The notes below the pieces were generated by a model. It worked only from the letters and a program-made list of their open reading frames with translations, was not told the DNA's origin and ran no database searches. 64,000 nucleotides of DNA from a candidate division FCPU426 bacterium (GTDB lineage Bacteria; Oederibacteriota; Muellerivitia; Muellerivitales; Muellerivitaceae): the NCBI GenBank assembly GCA_030041545.1, contig JASHNQ010000015.1, forward strand, positions 110,693 to 174,692, read 5' to 3'. Each line of letters opens with the position of its first letter. Positions within the stretch are counted from its first letter, which is position 1. A program made the translations under genes and the position numbers. This document shows, in pieces, positions 25,309 to 37,484 of the stretch.

Positions 25309-26370
25309 TCAGGGCCGGGCGGGGCTTTCAGCGGTTGGGGCGGATTGTTTTTGGCGCAGGTAAGGCGCGTAATAGTTCGCCAGGAACTGTTCCTTATAAT
25401 CCCGAGTGGAATCCACCGCGCCGATCCACTGGTAAAAGCGGATGAAAAGCCAGGCGTAATCCCATTGGTAGGGCAGGAACCCGGCGCGGATGCCGTTGGG
25501 GTAGAGGTGGTGGTTGTTGTGCCATTCCCCGGTCACCAGGCCCGGCCAGAGCTGGTTGATGGAAAGGTCCTTTTGGTTGAAGTCCACGCCTTCCTTGCGC
25601 TTGTCCCTTCCCCCGCCGTGGCCGTCGAAGTTGAAGGTGCGGATGCCCACGGCCCAAACCCCGGTCCAGCCGAAGATCGTGACCGCCAAGGGCATGCCGC
25701 CGATGAGGTAAAAGGCCCCGAACCAGAAGGCCCAGTTGAGGGCGAACTGCAAAAAGGTTCTCATCGGACAGGCCAGCGAGCCCCAGCTTTGGTATTTTTC
25801 GTAGCCGTTCACGCCCATGCCCGTGTGGCGAACCAGGGCCGCGGTGCGCGCGTAGTCCTCACGGCTCATGTCCCGGGCGATAGCCTGGTGGTTCACGTCG
25901 GCCAGGAAGCAGTAAAGCCACCCGCCGTGGACGTTGTAGGGGTCGCCCGGCTTTTCCGAAAGGTAATGGTGCACATGGTGGGACACCACGTAAACCTCCT
26001 CCGGCACCACCTTGATGACCAGGTTGCGCAGGATGAAGAGCCAGAACCGGTTCCTCAGGGTGAAGGCGTGGTGCGTGGAGTAGCGGTGCAGGTAGACCGT
26101 GCCGTGGGTGCCCAGGACCACCATGCTGTAGAAAAAGCCGGCCGCGAAAAGGGGCCAGGTGAAGTAACGGTAAAAGGACAGGAAGAAGAAAGGCGCCAGG
26201 CAAAGCACGACCATCCAGCTGAAAAAAGGGAGCCAGTTTTTTTTGGACTGGAGGATATTGAGCCGGGTGAAGAACTCCCGGGCGATTTCCCCGGAACTGG
26301 GCGCGTAGAATTTGGGGCCTTGGGTGAATCCGTAGGAAGGCGGGTCCAAAACGCGGTCGAGATAAGCCAT
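25309..26370 (-). CDS. Membrane fatty-acid desaturase
   Basis: 353 residues from the ATG at 26370 (AAGGTG upstream). Three histidine boxes bind the di-iron centre: HRYSTHH (after the second helix), HHVHH and HNNHH near the C-terminus. Four transmembrane segments in two pairs surround them. It would introduce a cis double bond into acyl chains of phospholipids or acyl carriers, adjusting membrane fluidity, using O2 and an electron donor not found here. It implies at least occasional oxygen exposure. Layout matches the delta-9 (DesC/OLE1) group. Single gene between the ABC-F and FecR-like genes. Confidence 0.9.
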   Translation of the reverse strand: MAYLDRVLDPPSYGFTQGPKFYAPSSGEIAREFFTRLNILQSKKNWLPFFSWMVVLCLAPFFFLSFYRYFTWPLFAAGFFYSMVVLGTHGTVYLHRYSTHHAFTLRNRFWLFILRNLVIKVVPEEVYVVSHHVHHYLSEKPGDPYNVHGGWLYCFLADVNHQAIARDMSREDYARTAALVRHTGMGVNGYEKYQSWGSLACPMRTFLQFALNWAFWFGAFYLIGGMPLAVTIFGWTGVWAVGIRTFNFDGHGGGRDKRKEGVDFNQKDLSINQLWPGLVTGEWHNNHHLYPNGIRAGFLPYQWDYAWLFIRFYQWIGAVDSTRDYKEQFLANYYAPYLRQKQSAPTAESPARP

Positions 26371-26472
26371 AAAACACCTTTGCGGGCGGACACGCAACAC
26401 CGTTTGAAGGGAGTCACTTGTCTTGATGAAAACAGGGAAAGTATAGCGGGTTTTGGCCGGCAGGGGTGTTAA

Positions 26473-26496
26473 ATCGGGAAAACGGTTTTCCCCGAT
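26473..26496 (-). terminator. Hairpin after the FecR-like gene
   Basis: ATCGGG-AAAAC and GTTTTC-CCGAT form a near-perfect stem 20 bp past the stop codon. Only three T follow on the minus strand, so it is a weak intrinsic terminator. Confidence 0.5.
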
Positions 26497-26515
26497 CCGT
26501 TAGGTTTACTTAAGT

Positions 26516-27154
26516 TTACTTGGTGATTTCAGCCAAAAGACCCTGCCAGGCCTGCAAATCTTCCTGTTGCTCGTTCGTCAAGTGGTGGGTTTTGTTGCGG
26601 AATTTGCCGTGGCCCAGCCTTAAGACCTCGTTGTCCTTGGCCATTTTGGTCTTCCCGTGGAAATTCACCACCGCCGCGCCCTGGAAGGAAACCACCGTCA
26701 GTTGCTCCTCCCGGCGCGAAACCTCGAAGAGGGTGCCGTGCTCGCGGCAATAGACGCCACCCGCCGTCACCTCCAAAGCCCCGCTGAGGGACGGGTCCAA
26801 CTGGCCGAGCAGTCGCCCGGTGACCAGGTTGACCTGGCATTGCGGGCCCTTGTCGCCTTGGCGCAGCCGCGTGATATGGATGCGCGTGTGCGGCGCCAGG
26901 TAAAGATAGGACTTCGGCCCCAGCCTGAGGACCGCCTCGCTGTCCGCGGCGGTCGTGACCTTGTCCCCGTCATCCAAGGTTTGGCTGGTGTAAAGCCGGG
27001 AGGTCTCGTCGTTTTCGTTGTGGTAGGCCGTCACGTCTCCCTTGACCCGCACGGCATGGAACGAGGTGTCGTCTTGGGGCCAGGACGGGGCCGCCGTGAG
27101 GAGGGGGAGGGACAACGCGAGAAAGGGAATGAGGAGGGGCCGGGTGTTTTTCAT
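26516..27154 (-). CDS. FecR-domain secreted protein
   Basis: 212 residues; the ATG at 27154 gives a good signal peptide (to about SWPQD), while an ATG at 27172 would add six residues. A FecR beta-solenoid-like domain covers residues about 35-165: GDVTAYHNENDE, LDDGDKVTTAADSEAVLRLG and the EVTAGGVYCREHGTLFEV strand typical for FecR. No transmembrane anchor and no sigma or TonB receptor genes nearby, so it is not a classical siderophore anti-sigma factor. Such stand-alone forms are probably periplasmic or surface binding proteins. A hairpin follows the stop. Confidence 0.8.
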   Translation of the reverse strand: MKNTRPLLIPFLALSLPLLTAAPSWPQDDTSFHAVRVKGDVTAYHNENDETSRLYTSQTLDDGDKVTTAADSEAVLRLGPKSYLYLAPHTRIHITRLRQGDKGPQCQVNLVTGRLLGQLDPSLSGALEVTAGGVYCREHGTLFEVSRREEQLTVVSFQGAAVVNFHGKTKMAKDNEVLRLGHGKFRNKTHHLTNEQQEDLQAWQGLLAEITK

Positions 27155-27223
27155 GTTTTGGGAACGGCGCATTATAGAACAGCTCCCGGCGCCTGTCAGC
27201 CAACTTGGGGGGCGGCGTTCGTT

Positions 27224-28738
27224 TTAACGCGTCCAATCCAGCCATTGTTGGAATATTTTTTTCACCGCGGGAGTCAGGCGCGTGCGGTGGTAGGCGTCGG
27301 CGATTTTCTTGACCGCCTCGGCTTGGGTGGGATAGGGGTGGATGACGTTGGCGAGCCTGGCGAGGCCCATCTTTCCCACCATGGCCGCGGTGATCTCGCT
27401 GATCATCTCCCCGGCGTGGGGAGCCACCAGGGTGGCGCCTAGGATGCGGTCCGTTCCTTTTTTAACATGAATGCGGACGAATCCTTCCTCCTCCCCTTCC
27501 GCGACTGCGCGGTCCACGCCGGAAAAGGGCTGGGTGAAGGTGGTATACGGAATCCCCTTCTCCCGCGCTTCCTTTTCCGTCATTCCCACCTGGGCGATTT
27601 CCGGGTCGGTGTAGGTACAGCGGGGAATAACGAGATCGCTCCATTTGGCGCGGCCGCCAAACAGCGCGTTTCGTAGGATGATGCGGGCCATGGCGTCCGC
27701 CGCGTGGGTGAATGGGTGTTCTGAGCAGATATCCCCCGCCGCGAAGACACGGGGGTTGGAAGTGCGCAGGCGGTCGTCCACTTCCACGCCTTTCCTCTCG
27801 TCGTACCTCACCCCCGCTTCCTCCAGGCCCAGCCCCTCCACGTTGGGCAGGCGTCCCACGCCCACCAGGATTTGATCGACCGCCGCGTACCCCGGAACGC
27901 CGTTGGATTTGTAATGAAGCACCCTTCCGTGGGTGGCCCCTCCAATCCTTTCGATTTCCGCGTTCAGGACGATCCGGATGCCTTCCCTCCTGAAAACCTT
28001 CCCAAGGACTTCGGCCGCGTACGGGTCTTCCTTGTGGAGGAACCGGGGGCCCCGCTCCAAGATCGTCACTTCGCTACCCAAGCGCTGGAAAGCCTGGGCC
28101 AGTTCGCAGCCGATAGGACCCCCGCCGATCACCGCCAGCTTGGGAGGTAATTCGGTGAGATTAAAAACGGTTTCATTAGTGAGATACCCGGCTTCCTCCA
28201 AGCCGTCGATGTTGGGCTTCACCGCCCGTGCGCCCGTGGCAATGACGGCCTTCTTGAACTTTAGTTTTTGATGACCCACTTCCACGGTTTCGGGATCCGC
28301 GAACCACCCCTCCCCGAGGAAGACATCCACCCCCAGTTCTTTGAATCGTTGGGCGGAATCGTTGGGGCTTAACCCGGCGCGGATGCGCCGCAGGCGTTCC
28401 ATGACCTTTCCGAAGTCGGGCTCGGGCCGGGCGGCCGTCTTCCAACCCAGGGATTCGGCCTTGAGGATTTTCCCCCTCACCCGCGAGGAAGCAAGGAGGG
28501 ATTTGGAGGGGACGCAACCCACGTTCAGGCAGTCGCCGCCCATCCAATGCCGCTCAATGAGGGCCACCTTGGCGCCCAGCCCCGCGGCGCCGGCCGCGGC
28601 CACCAGCCCGGCCGGGCCCGCGCCCAGCACCACCAGGTGGTAGCGGCCTTGCGGCTGGGGGTTCACCCAATCCGTCGGATGGACGTTCAAGAGGAGCTTT
28701 TGGTTGTGCGCGTCGGGCGGCAGGGTCTCAAAATCCAT
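27224..28738 (-). CDS. FAD-dependent disulfide oxidoreductase (mercuric reductase-like class)
   Basis: 504 residues. FAD motif VVLGAGPAGLVAAAGAAG, redox-active disulfide GGDCLNVGCVPSK, NAD(P) motif VIGGGPIGCELAQ, second FAD motif RVFAAGDI and the C-terminal catalytic base HPYPTQAE. The paired cysteines at the end of true MerA are missing, so mercury reduction is unlikely. It overlaps the glycosyltransferase gene by 11 bp. Members of this class are often encoded beside, or fused to, TVP38/TMEM64 membrane proteins; here that partner is 2.1 kb upstream in the same run. Electron acceptor unknown. Confidence 0.9.
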   Translation of the reverse strand: MDFETLPPDAHNQKLLLNVHPTDWVNPQPQGRYHLVVLGAGPAGLVAAAGAAGLGAKVALIERHWMGGDCLNVGCVPSKSLLASSRVRGKILKAESLGWKTAARPEPDFGKVMERLRRIRAGLSPNDSAQRFKELGVDVFLGEGWFADPETVEVGHQKLKFKKAVIATGARAVKPNIDGLEEAGYLTNETVFNLTELPPKLAVIGGGPIGCELAQAFQRLGSEVTILERGPRFLHKEDPYAAEVLGKVFRREGIRIVLNAEIERIGGATHGRVLHYKSNGVPGYAAVDQILVGVGRLPNVEGLGLEEAGVRYDERKGVEVDDRLRTSNPRVFAAGDICSEHPFTHAADAMARIILRNALFGGRAKWSDLVIPRCTYTDPEIAQVGMTEKEAREKGIPYTTFTQPFSGVDRAVAEGEEEGFVRIHVKKGTDRILGATLVAPHAGEMISEITAAMVGKMGLARLANVIHPYPTQAEAVKKIADAYHRTRLTPAVKKIFQQWLDWTR

Positions 28739-30854
28739 TTTTCCCCCTTGAACCCTTGGATTCCTGGTCGAGGACCTGAAGGGCGTATTGGAAGTCCCTA
28801 TTCCCCGGATCCTGGCGAAGGGCGGCTTCCAGATACTTGCGCGCCTCGGGATAAAAGCCTTTGCGCAACAAAAGGCATCCCAGATCGTACTCCAAATGCG
28901 GAAAAGGGTAGCCGCGCGTGACCGCGTTCCTCAAGGCCTCCACTTGGAGGCCGTAATTGGATTCGAACCCCTTGTAATAATAAAACCCGGATAAAGGTTC
29001 CCAATAACCGTCTTGAAGGAAAGGGTCCTCGGCCATGAGGGAAGGCGGATTCCGCCAGTACTGGAGCGCTTCCTCCCCGGTTTTGGAATTGGCCACGTTG
29101 AGCATCTCCTCACGCCCCACTTGCAGCCAGCGGTCGGCCTCCACCCATTTTTCCAGGCGGCCGCCTTCCCGGGCGGTGATGGGGATCAAACCCACGGCCA
29201 GGCGGTCGTCCCCGCCCGCCATCAAAGGGGGCCTCCACCATTGGACGCCGGGGAAAAACCCTTGGAGGAACGGGACCGCATCCGGGTCAAGGAGCAGGGC
29301 CGCCCATCGCGCCTGGTGGAAATCCAGCCGGGGGTTCTCTCCCGCGTTGAAGGCGAAGACCGCCCCTGCCAAACTCTCCTCGGGATGAACGGTCAATCCC
29401 TGCTCAGGGTGGTTGGGATCCTTGAACTGGGTCAGGAGGATCCCCGGCCCGCGGTCCCGGGCGACCTTTTCCAGGACGCCGTAAACCAACCGGATTTGCC
29501 CCGTGGATTCAACCCAGGGGGCCAGGGTTTCCCGCCAACGGGCCCCATCCCAGCCGAAACTCAGGGCCAAAGCCGCGGCCAAAACCACGCCGCGGCCCCT
29601 GGAAGGCAACTCCGCCACAAGGCGAGCGGCGCCCCAGCCGGCCAAGCCCAGGCAAGGGATCATGAGCTGGATGATCCGGAAGCATTCCAGGTTCTGCGAA
29701 AGCAGGCCGGGCAAAAGGAAAAGGAGGAAAAGGCCGGCCAGTCCGCCGCGCCAAGGACGGGACGCCCGGGACTCCCAAACCTCCCCAACACCCATCCAGA
29801 AGCAGGCGGCGGCGAGGGGGTTTAAAAACCCGCCCCCAAAGGGCGCGTAAATGCCCTGGGAATGGTATCCCCAAAAGAGGCAGTTAAGGTAATCCAGCGA
29901 GGAAATCAGGACGGTCCTCACGGAAACGAAACCGTGGAAGGCGCTGTAGCCCGCCAAATGGGTGCCGTATCCGCCGCTCTGGGCGGCGGCGATCCAAAAA
30001 TAAAACCATGTCGCGGCAAAACCCGTTCCCCAAGCCAGGGGCATCCGCTGGTTCCACCCCCTTTTGCGCAAGGCAAGCCACAGGGCGCCCAGGGATCCCG
30101 CCGCCACCACGGGCCAGGAGGTGTAAGTCCAATAACCCAGTCCCGTCCATGCCCCCAGGAAGAGGAACCAGCGCTGTTCCCCTTGGCCCCATCCCTTTTC
30201 CAGGGCCGTGGCGGCCAGGATCAGGACCCCCATCTCCCAAAGGGGAGGCAGGATGTTGGTCAGGGCGAGCCCCTGGTGGAAGACCGGCCAGTAGCCCAAG
30301 GCGAAAAAAGCGGTGAAAAGGAAGCCGGGGGTTGGAGGCAGGAACCGGCGGGAGAACCCCGACACCAGAAGGAGGGTGAGGCTCGCCACCAGGAAGGGTG
30401 GGATGAGGAGGGCCGGGAAAAGGCTTCCCGTCGCCTTCCATAAAAGGGACGTGACCCAGACAAGCAACGGGGGATCCTGGCCGTCGAAGTAAAAAAACCT
30501 CCAGCTCCACTGCCGGTTCAATCCCAGCGCGGCCTGGACCGTGGAGGCCTCGTCCAACAGCGGCCAAGGGGGAAAGGCCCAGGATCGGAAGGAGCGCAAG
30601 AGGAGGCCCGCCCCCAGGACCAAAACCCAGGCCCCAGCGGGAATGGGCCGGCTTTCTAGGGGCTTTTCCTTGGCGCCCGGTCCGGGAACCGGTTTTCCCT
30701 TTTGCCGCATCCACAAGAAGGAACCCAGGAGGCCGAAGATCCATATCCATTGGCGGGCCAAAGCGGGAAAAACCGGAAGAGATGCCAAGAGATGTGTAAT
30801 GAACAAAAACGAGAAAAAAACAATCCGCAGTGGAAAGCCGCCGGCACGGGCCAT
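28728..30854 (-). CDS. Multispanning GT-C-type glycosyltransferase-like protein with TPR-like tail
   Basis: 708 residues. About ten helices in the first 420 residues, with a loop after helix 2 carrying PWPLLDEAST (acidic residue as in PMT/ArnT-type enzymes) and QWSWRFFYFDGQDPPLLVW, then a soluble periplasmic part and a C-terminal segment of TPR-like helices (GFYPEARKYLEAALRQDPGNRDFQYAL). It probably transfers a sugar from a polyprenyl carrier to a lipid or protein on the outer face of the inner membrane. It is inserted between the disulfide oxidoreductase and the TVP38 gene. Two other large membrane GTs occur in the window (42714, 61424). Confidence 0.75.
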   Translation of the reverse strand: MARAGGFPLRIVFFSFLFITHLLASLPVFPALARQWIWIFGLLGSFLWMRQKGKPVPGPGAKEKPLESRPIPAGAWVLVLGAGLLLRSFRSWAFPPWPLLDEASTVQAALGLNRQWSWRFFYFDGQDPPLLVWVTSLLWKATGSLFPALLIPPFLVASLTLLLVSGFSRRFLPPTPGFLFTAFFALGYWPVFHQGLALTNILPPLWEMGVLILAATALEKGWGQGEQRWFLFLGAWTGLGYWTYTSWPVVAAGSLGALWLALRKRGWNQRMPLAWGTGFAATWFYFWIAAAQSGGYGTHLAGYSAFHGFVSVRTVLISSLDYLNCLFWGYHSQGIYAPFGGGFLNPLAAACFWMGVGEVWESRASRPWRGGLAGLFLLFLLPGLLSQNLECFRIIQLMIPCLGLAGWGAARLVAELPSRGRGVVLAAALALSFGWDGARWRETLAPWVESTGQIRLVYGVLEKVARDRGPGILLTQFKDPNHPEQGLTVHPEESLAGAVFAFNAGENPRLDFHQARWAALLLDPDAVPFLQGFFPGVQWWRPPLMAGGDDRLAVGLIPITAREGGRLEKWVEADRWLQVGREEMLNVANSKTGEEALQYWRNPPSLMAEDPFLQDGYWEPLSGFYYYKGFESNYGLQVEALRNAVTRGYPFPHLEYDLGCLLLRKGFYPEARKYLEAALRQDPGNRDFQYALQVLDQESKGSRGKNGF

Positions 30855-30864
30855 GCGCCCTCCC

Positions 30865-31545
30865 TTAAGAGAGTTTTCGGGTTTTCCGCCTCAAGGCGGT
30901 GGTTAAACCCGCCAGGAGCAGGATCATCGTTCCAACGATCCCAACCAAGCCCCAGGGTATCCTTCCCTGGGAAAGCCCTTGGTGGACGGCGTCCGCCCCC
31001 CCCACATAGACGATGATCCAAGGAATCATGAAAAGCCAGGTGCAAAGGGCGTAGGGCCAAAAACCGATGCGGGTCAGGCTGAAGGCGTAATTCGTCAGGT
31101 TGAAAGGTAGCAGGGGGGCCAGGCGCACCAGGATGAGGACCCAGACGCCGTTGCGGGCGGTCCATTGGTCCAGCTTCCGTAAATCCTTGTTCTTGGCGAT
31201 CAGTTTTTCCACCGCGCCGCGGGCGAAATAGCGGCCCACCAGGAAGGCCAGGCAGGCCCCCGCCGTGGCGCCGATATTGACCACGACCACTCCCACTACC
31301 GTTCCGAAAAGCACGCCCGCCAGGAAGGTGAAAATCGTTGCGGGTAGGGCCGCGACGACCGCCACGATATAAATCAAGGCGAAAACCACCGGGCCCCAGG
31401 GCCCCAGGGATTTGATCCAGCCTTGCAGGACGCCCAGCCGCTCGTCCAGGTGGAGAATCTTGGCCGCCAGCAGGAAGGCCGCGATGGCCGCCAATAAGAG
31501 CGCCGGTTTCCACCAGTCGCTTTTAGGCCGGGATTTGGATTTCAA
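30865..31545 (-). CDS. TVP38/TMEM64 (VTT/DedA-type) membrane protein
   Basis: 226 residues, five to six helices. The VTT core is clear: ALPATIFTFLAGVLFG with the family's small-residue turn, GATAGACLAFLVGRYFAR (the G-x-x-x-G...GR-Y motif), and RLAPLLPFNLTNYAFSLT (the second reentrant half). Proteins of this fold act as lipid scramblases or flippases, for instance on polyprenyl phosphates. It begins the run TVP38 - GT - oxidoreductase on the minus strand, 10 bp before the GT; recycling of polyprenyl carrier for that GT is a reasonable guess. It starts 7 bp after the GH63-like stop, so all may be one long operon. Confidence 0.88.
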   Translation of the reverse strand: MKSKSRPKSDWWKPALLLAAIAAFLLAAKILHLDERLGVLQGWIKSLGPWGPVVFALIYIVAVVAALPATIFTFLAGVLFGTVVGVVVVNIGATAGACLAFLVGRYFARGAVEKLIAKNKDLRKLDQWTARNGVWVLILVRLAPLLPFNLTNYAFSLTRIGFWPYALCTWLFMIPWIIVYVGGADAVHQGLSQGRIPWGLVGIVGTMILLLAGLTTALRRKTRKLS

Positions 31546-31551
31546 AGGAAG

Positions 31552-34197
<2,646 letters not shown>

Positions 34198-34300
34198 TGA
34201 AATGAAAAACCCCCAGTTTTGAGTTAAAGTCATTTCTGGATTCGTAAACGAATTCAGAAATTGGGTCTTCTCCCTAGCGAGTGGGTGATTTTCAACAACT

Positions 34301-36229
34301 TCATTTAAGGACAATCTGGTCCAGCCTTATGGCCTCGCCCAGGGACCAGGCTTGGAAGGGGCAGCCGCGGGGTTGGAAGGGCGCCTCGCTGTCGGCCAGC
34401 TCCGGCAGGTGGCCCAAACCGCCCCGGTCCAACTGGGAAAGGAGGGGCTCCAGGAACCTCCCGCGCGCTTCTTTCTTGGCCGCCGCCGTGTTCCCCCGCA
34501 CCCGCACCCAGGCTTCCACGAAGGGCCCCAGGAGCCAGGGCCAGACCGTGCCCTGGTGGTAGGCGCTGTCGCGCTCCACCACCCCGCCCTCATAGCGCCG
34601 GCGGTAACCCGGCTCCCCCCGCGCCAGGGAGCGCAAGCCCAGGGGCGTTAAGAGCTTTTGTTCCACGGCGTCCAGCATGAGTTTGGCCTTTCCATCGTCC
34701 AAAAGGGCCAGGGGCAGGCCGCCCACGGCCAAAACCTGGTTGGGCCTGAACGAGCCGTCGCCCGTGCCCGGTTGGCGGTTCACGTCCACCACGTCGTAAA
34801 GGTAGCCCCCCGCCCCCCTCCAAAACCGGTTTTGGAAGGACGTCAGCCCCTTCTTAAAAAGGGACTCCCAGGCCTCGGAAAAATGGCCGCCCACCCAAAG
34901 GGCGTTCAGCCACAGGGCCTCCACTTCCACGGGCTTTCCCACCCGGGGCGTCACGGCGCGGCCGTTCACGCGCGCGTCCATCCAAGTGAGGGATTCGTCC
35001 CCCTCCCCGGACCACAAGAGCCCGTCGGAGTCCGCCTGGATGCCCCATCGCGTGCCCTGGGAATAACCCTGGAGGATCTTCTCCACCGGCGCCTGGAATT
35101 CGCTCCAGTCCTTCGGGGTGATGCTGCCCTCCCGGGCCGCCTTCAGGTATTCGTAAACCGCGATGATGTACCAGAGGGAGGCGTCCACGGAGTGGTATTC
35201 GGGCTGCTCGCCCGAGTCCGGGAAGCGGTTGGGCACCATGCCCTCGGAGATGGCCTTGGCCCATTCCAGCAGGATCTTCCGGGTTTCGGTAAGCCGGCCC
35301 GTGGCGATTCCTAAGCCCCGTAGGGAAACGAAGGTGTCCCGGCCCCAGTCCGTGAACCAGGGGTAACCCGCGATCACGGTCTGGCCGTGGTCGCGTTTCA
35401 CGAAGTAACCATCCGCCGACCGGGCCAGGGGCGAGGGGAAGGCCTTCCGCCGCTCTTCTTCCTGGGTGCGGTAGCGGTCGAAAAGCTCCTCCACCACCTT
35501 CATCTGGTCCGGCGAGGAGGGTTTCTCGGACCCCGCGCTCAAGATAAGGATGGCCCGGGTCTTGGAGAAGTTCCACTGGAAGAGGCCGGGGGCCGCCAGG
35601 TCTTCCACGCAATCCAGGCCCCTTTCCTGTTCCTGTTCATAGAGGAATTGCCGGTACCAGTCGGGCTGGTGGTAGTAGTGCCCGTTGTGGAGGGCCGCCA
35701 AGGGGGGGGCATTGGGATAGGGTTTCCAAAAGACGCTTTTTTCGAAAACCTCCGCGTCGAAGCGGAAATTTTTGTCCCCGTGCTGGAGCGAATGGTAGTC
35801 CTTGAAGGAAAGCAGGGGCCTCACCGAAAGCCGCACGGGCTCCTTGGCGTTCAGGAGCTTCCAGGAAACCACCACCGCCGGGTGGCCGTGGGGCATGAAG
35901 ACTTCCCGCTCCAGCGTCATGCCCCGGGGAAGGCGGTAAACCCACTTGGGCCAGGGGTCCTTCTGGAAGGACTCGATGGATTCGGCTCCGTTGGGGGAGA
36001 CGACCCCCGGGAAATACATGTGGGAATTCAGGTGAAAAAGGCCGCCGTCCATCTCCACCCAGGCGTCCAGGCTTTTGACCAGCGCCATGCGGCCCGTGGG
36101 CGGCGTGGCGGCGGCGGTCAGCATGGAATGGTAGCGGCGCGTGCGGATGCCGTTGGTGGTCCCCATGGCGAAACCGCCCAGGCCGTCCGTCTCCAGCCAT
36201 TCGGTTTCTTTGTTGATGGGAAGAGTCAA
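34301..36229 (-). CDS. Amylo-alpha-1,6-glucosidase (glycogen debranching enzyme, GDE type)
   Basis: 642 residues. N-terminal beta-domain with NKETEWLETDGLGGFAMGTT and RTRRYHSML, linker, then the (alpha/alpha)6 barrel with YPWFTDWGRDTFVSLRGL (catalytic acid region), NRFPDSGEQPEYHSVDASLWYI and the late HQGTVWPWLLGPF with the family base. It should remove alpha-1,6 branches from glycogen-like polymers. It is the first of the pair with the GH63-like gene. The glucose dehydrogenase gene lies 112 bp upstream in the same direction, suggesting a path from storage glucan to glucose to gluconolactone. Confidence 0.92.
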   Translation of the reverse strand: MTLPINKETEWLETDGLGGFAMGTTNGIRTRRYHSMLTAAATPPTGRMALVKSLDAWVEMDGGLFHLNSHMYFPGVVSPNGAESIESFQKDPWPKWVYRLPRGMTLEREVFMPHGHPAVVVSWKLLNAKEPVRLSVRPLLSFKDYHSLQHGDKNFRFDAEVFEKSVFWKPYPNAPPLAALHNGHYYHQPDWYRQFLYEQEQERGLDCVEDLAAPGLFQWNFSKTRAILILSAGSEKPSSPDQMKVVEELFDRYRTQEEERRKAFPSPLARSADGYFVKRDHGQTVIAGYPWFTDWGRDTFVSLRGLGIATGRLTETRKILLEWAKAISEGMVPNRFPDSGEQPEYHSVDASLWYIIAVYEYLKAAREGSITPKDWSEFQAPVEKILQGYSQGTRWGIQADSDGLLWSGEGDESLTWMDARVNGRAVTPRVGKPVEVEALWLNALWVGGHFSEAWESLFKKGLTSFQNRFWRGAGGYLYDVVDVNRQPGTGDGSFRPNQVLAVGGLPLALLDDGKAKLMLDAVEQKLLTPLGLRSLARGEPGYRRRYEGGVVERDSAYHQGTVWPWLLGPFVEAWVRVRGNTAAAKKEARGRFLEPLLSQLDRGGLGHLPELADSEAPFQPRGCPFQAWSLGEAIRLDQIVLK

Positions 36230-36341
36230 GATTCGTCCTCAAACGGTTTTTTCCACCGCAAAGGCGGAAAGAAGCTGGGCCCCATTTTAATTCTTCAGGG
36301 AGGGTTTTTGAGCCGTATTTCGCGTTGTTGCCGGGATCTTT

Positions 36342-37484
36342 TCATTCAAAGCGGATGATGTTTTTGATCCCCCCCGGATCGCCCAACAGCAAATCTTTGT
36401 GTTTTTCCGGCGCGAAACGTCCCGTGATAAGGGCCTTCAGGGCGTTGGGCCAGCGCGCCTTGAAGAGGGCCAGGTCCTCAATGGCCTTCCCATAGGCGTT
36501 CTTGCCTGCGTTGACCGACCCCACCACCACCTGGTTCCTCAAAACGATGTCGCGCATCAGGAGGTCCGTGTCCACCTCAATGGGCGCCTTGCGGCCCGGG
36601 ACGCCCGTAAAGACGAAGACGCCGTTGGTGCCCAAGTACTTGAGCATCTCAAAGGCCAGCCTCGAGGCGCCCGTGGCCTCGTAAACCAGGTCCACGTTGC
36701 CGACCTGCCGGGCCAGTTGGTCCAGGGGCGTGGTGGATCCGGAAATATAGGCGGCTCCGATCTGCTGGGCGAGGAGGGCCTTGGGGCTTCCCACGGCTTC
36801 CTTGGAATAAACGAAGGTCTTGAACCCGTTGGCGCAAAGGAGCATGGCGCCCAAGAGCCCTACCGGCCCCGCGCCCAAGACCACCGCGTTGTGGGGATAA
36901 CCGATCTCGTCGGGCGGGATTTTCTCGCCCTTGCGGTGGGGATGCTGGTCGTGGCGGCAGGCCCAGGGCAGGCGGGCCTGGATGTCCCAAACCTGGAAAA
37001 GGGATTTTTCCGCGATGGTCAGGGGTTCGGTGAGCACGCCCACGTCGCGGAGGTCCGCGGGCACCGGGTTCATGTATTTTTCCTCGTCCACCACGGTCTC
37101 GGTCATGAAGCCGTGGAGGCCGTTGATGCCCCGCTCCTTGAAGCCTCCGGTCACGCAGAAATCCTGCCGCATGACGCCGCAAGGCACGCAGTGGGGGTCG
37201 CCGCAGGGCCGCCGCACGATGGTGACCACGAGGTCGCCGGGTTTCAGGGTTTTCACCCCGCGCCCCACCTCCACCACCCGTCCCAGGGACTCATGCCCAA
37301 GGATGAGGTAGTCGGAATCCGCCGGCGGGTTGCCGTATTCGAAGGAACAGATTTCCTTGTCCGTGCCGCACACGCCGATATCCAGCATCTTGAGCTTGAC
37401 GTCGTTGGGGCCTTTCAAAGCGGGCTCGGGCGCTTCGATCAACTGGACCTGCTTTTTCGAGGGATAAACCGCGATGGCTTTCAT
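36342..37484 (-). CDS. Zinc-dependent glucose 1-dehydrogenase (archaeal GlcDH type)
   Basis: 380 residues from the ATG at 37484 (GAGGTG three bases upstream). Catalytic zinc ligands in GVCGTDKEI and GHESLGRV; four-cysteine structural-zinc loop CGDPHCVPCG...DFC; Rossmann motif VLGAGPVGLLGAM. The C-terminal part matches the GlcDH-specific domain. It oxidises glucose with NAD(P)+ to glucono-1,5-lactone, the first step of non-phosphorylative or semi-phosphorylative Entner-Doudoroff routes. The neighbours that would supply glucose from alpha-glucans lie directly downstream. Other sugar or polyol substrates are possible. Confidence 0.88.
   Translation of the reverse strand: MKAIAVYPSKKQVQLIEAPEPALKGPNDVKLKMLDIGVCGTDKEICSFEYGNPPADSDYLILGHESLGRVVEVGRGVKTLKPGDLVVTIVRRPCGDPHCVPCGVMRQDFCVTGGFKERGINGLHGFMTETVVDEEKYMNPVPADLRDVGVLTEPLTIAEKSLFQVWDIQARLPWACRHDQHPHRKGEKIPPDEIGYPHNAVVLGAGPVGLLGAMLLCANGFKTFVYSKEAVGSPKALLAQQIGAAYISGSTTPLDQLARQVGNVDLVYEATGASRLAFEMLKYLGTNGVFVFTGVPGRKAPIEVDTDLLMRDIVLRNQVVVGSVNAGKNAYGKAIEDLALFKARWPNALKALITGRFAPEKHKDLLLGDPGGIKNIIRFE

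Noticed and set aside
27224..28738. Mercuric reductase (merA)
   Set aside because: The active-site disulfide is present but the C-terminal Cys pair needed for Hg(II) and any mer genes nearby are missing.
28960..28975. GGATTCGAACCCC, like the T-arm of a tRNA
   Set aside because: It lies within the glycosyltransferase coding region and no acceptor stem or anticodon arm can be built around it. No tRNA or rRNA was found in the window.
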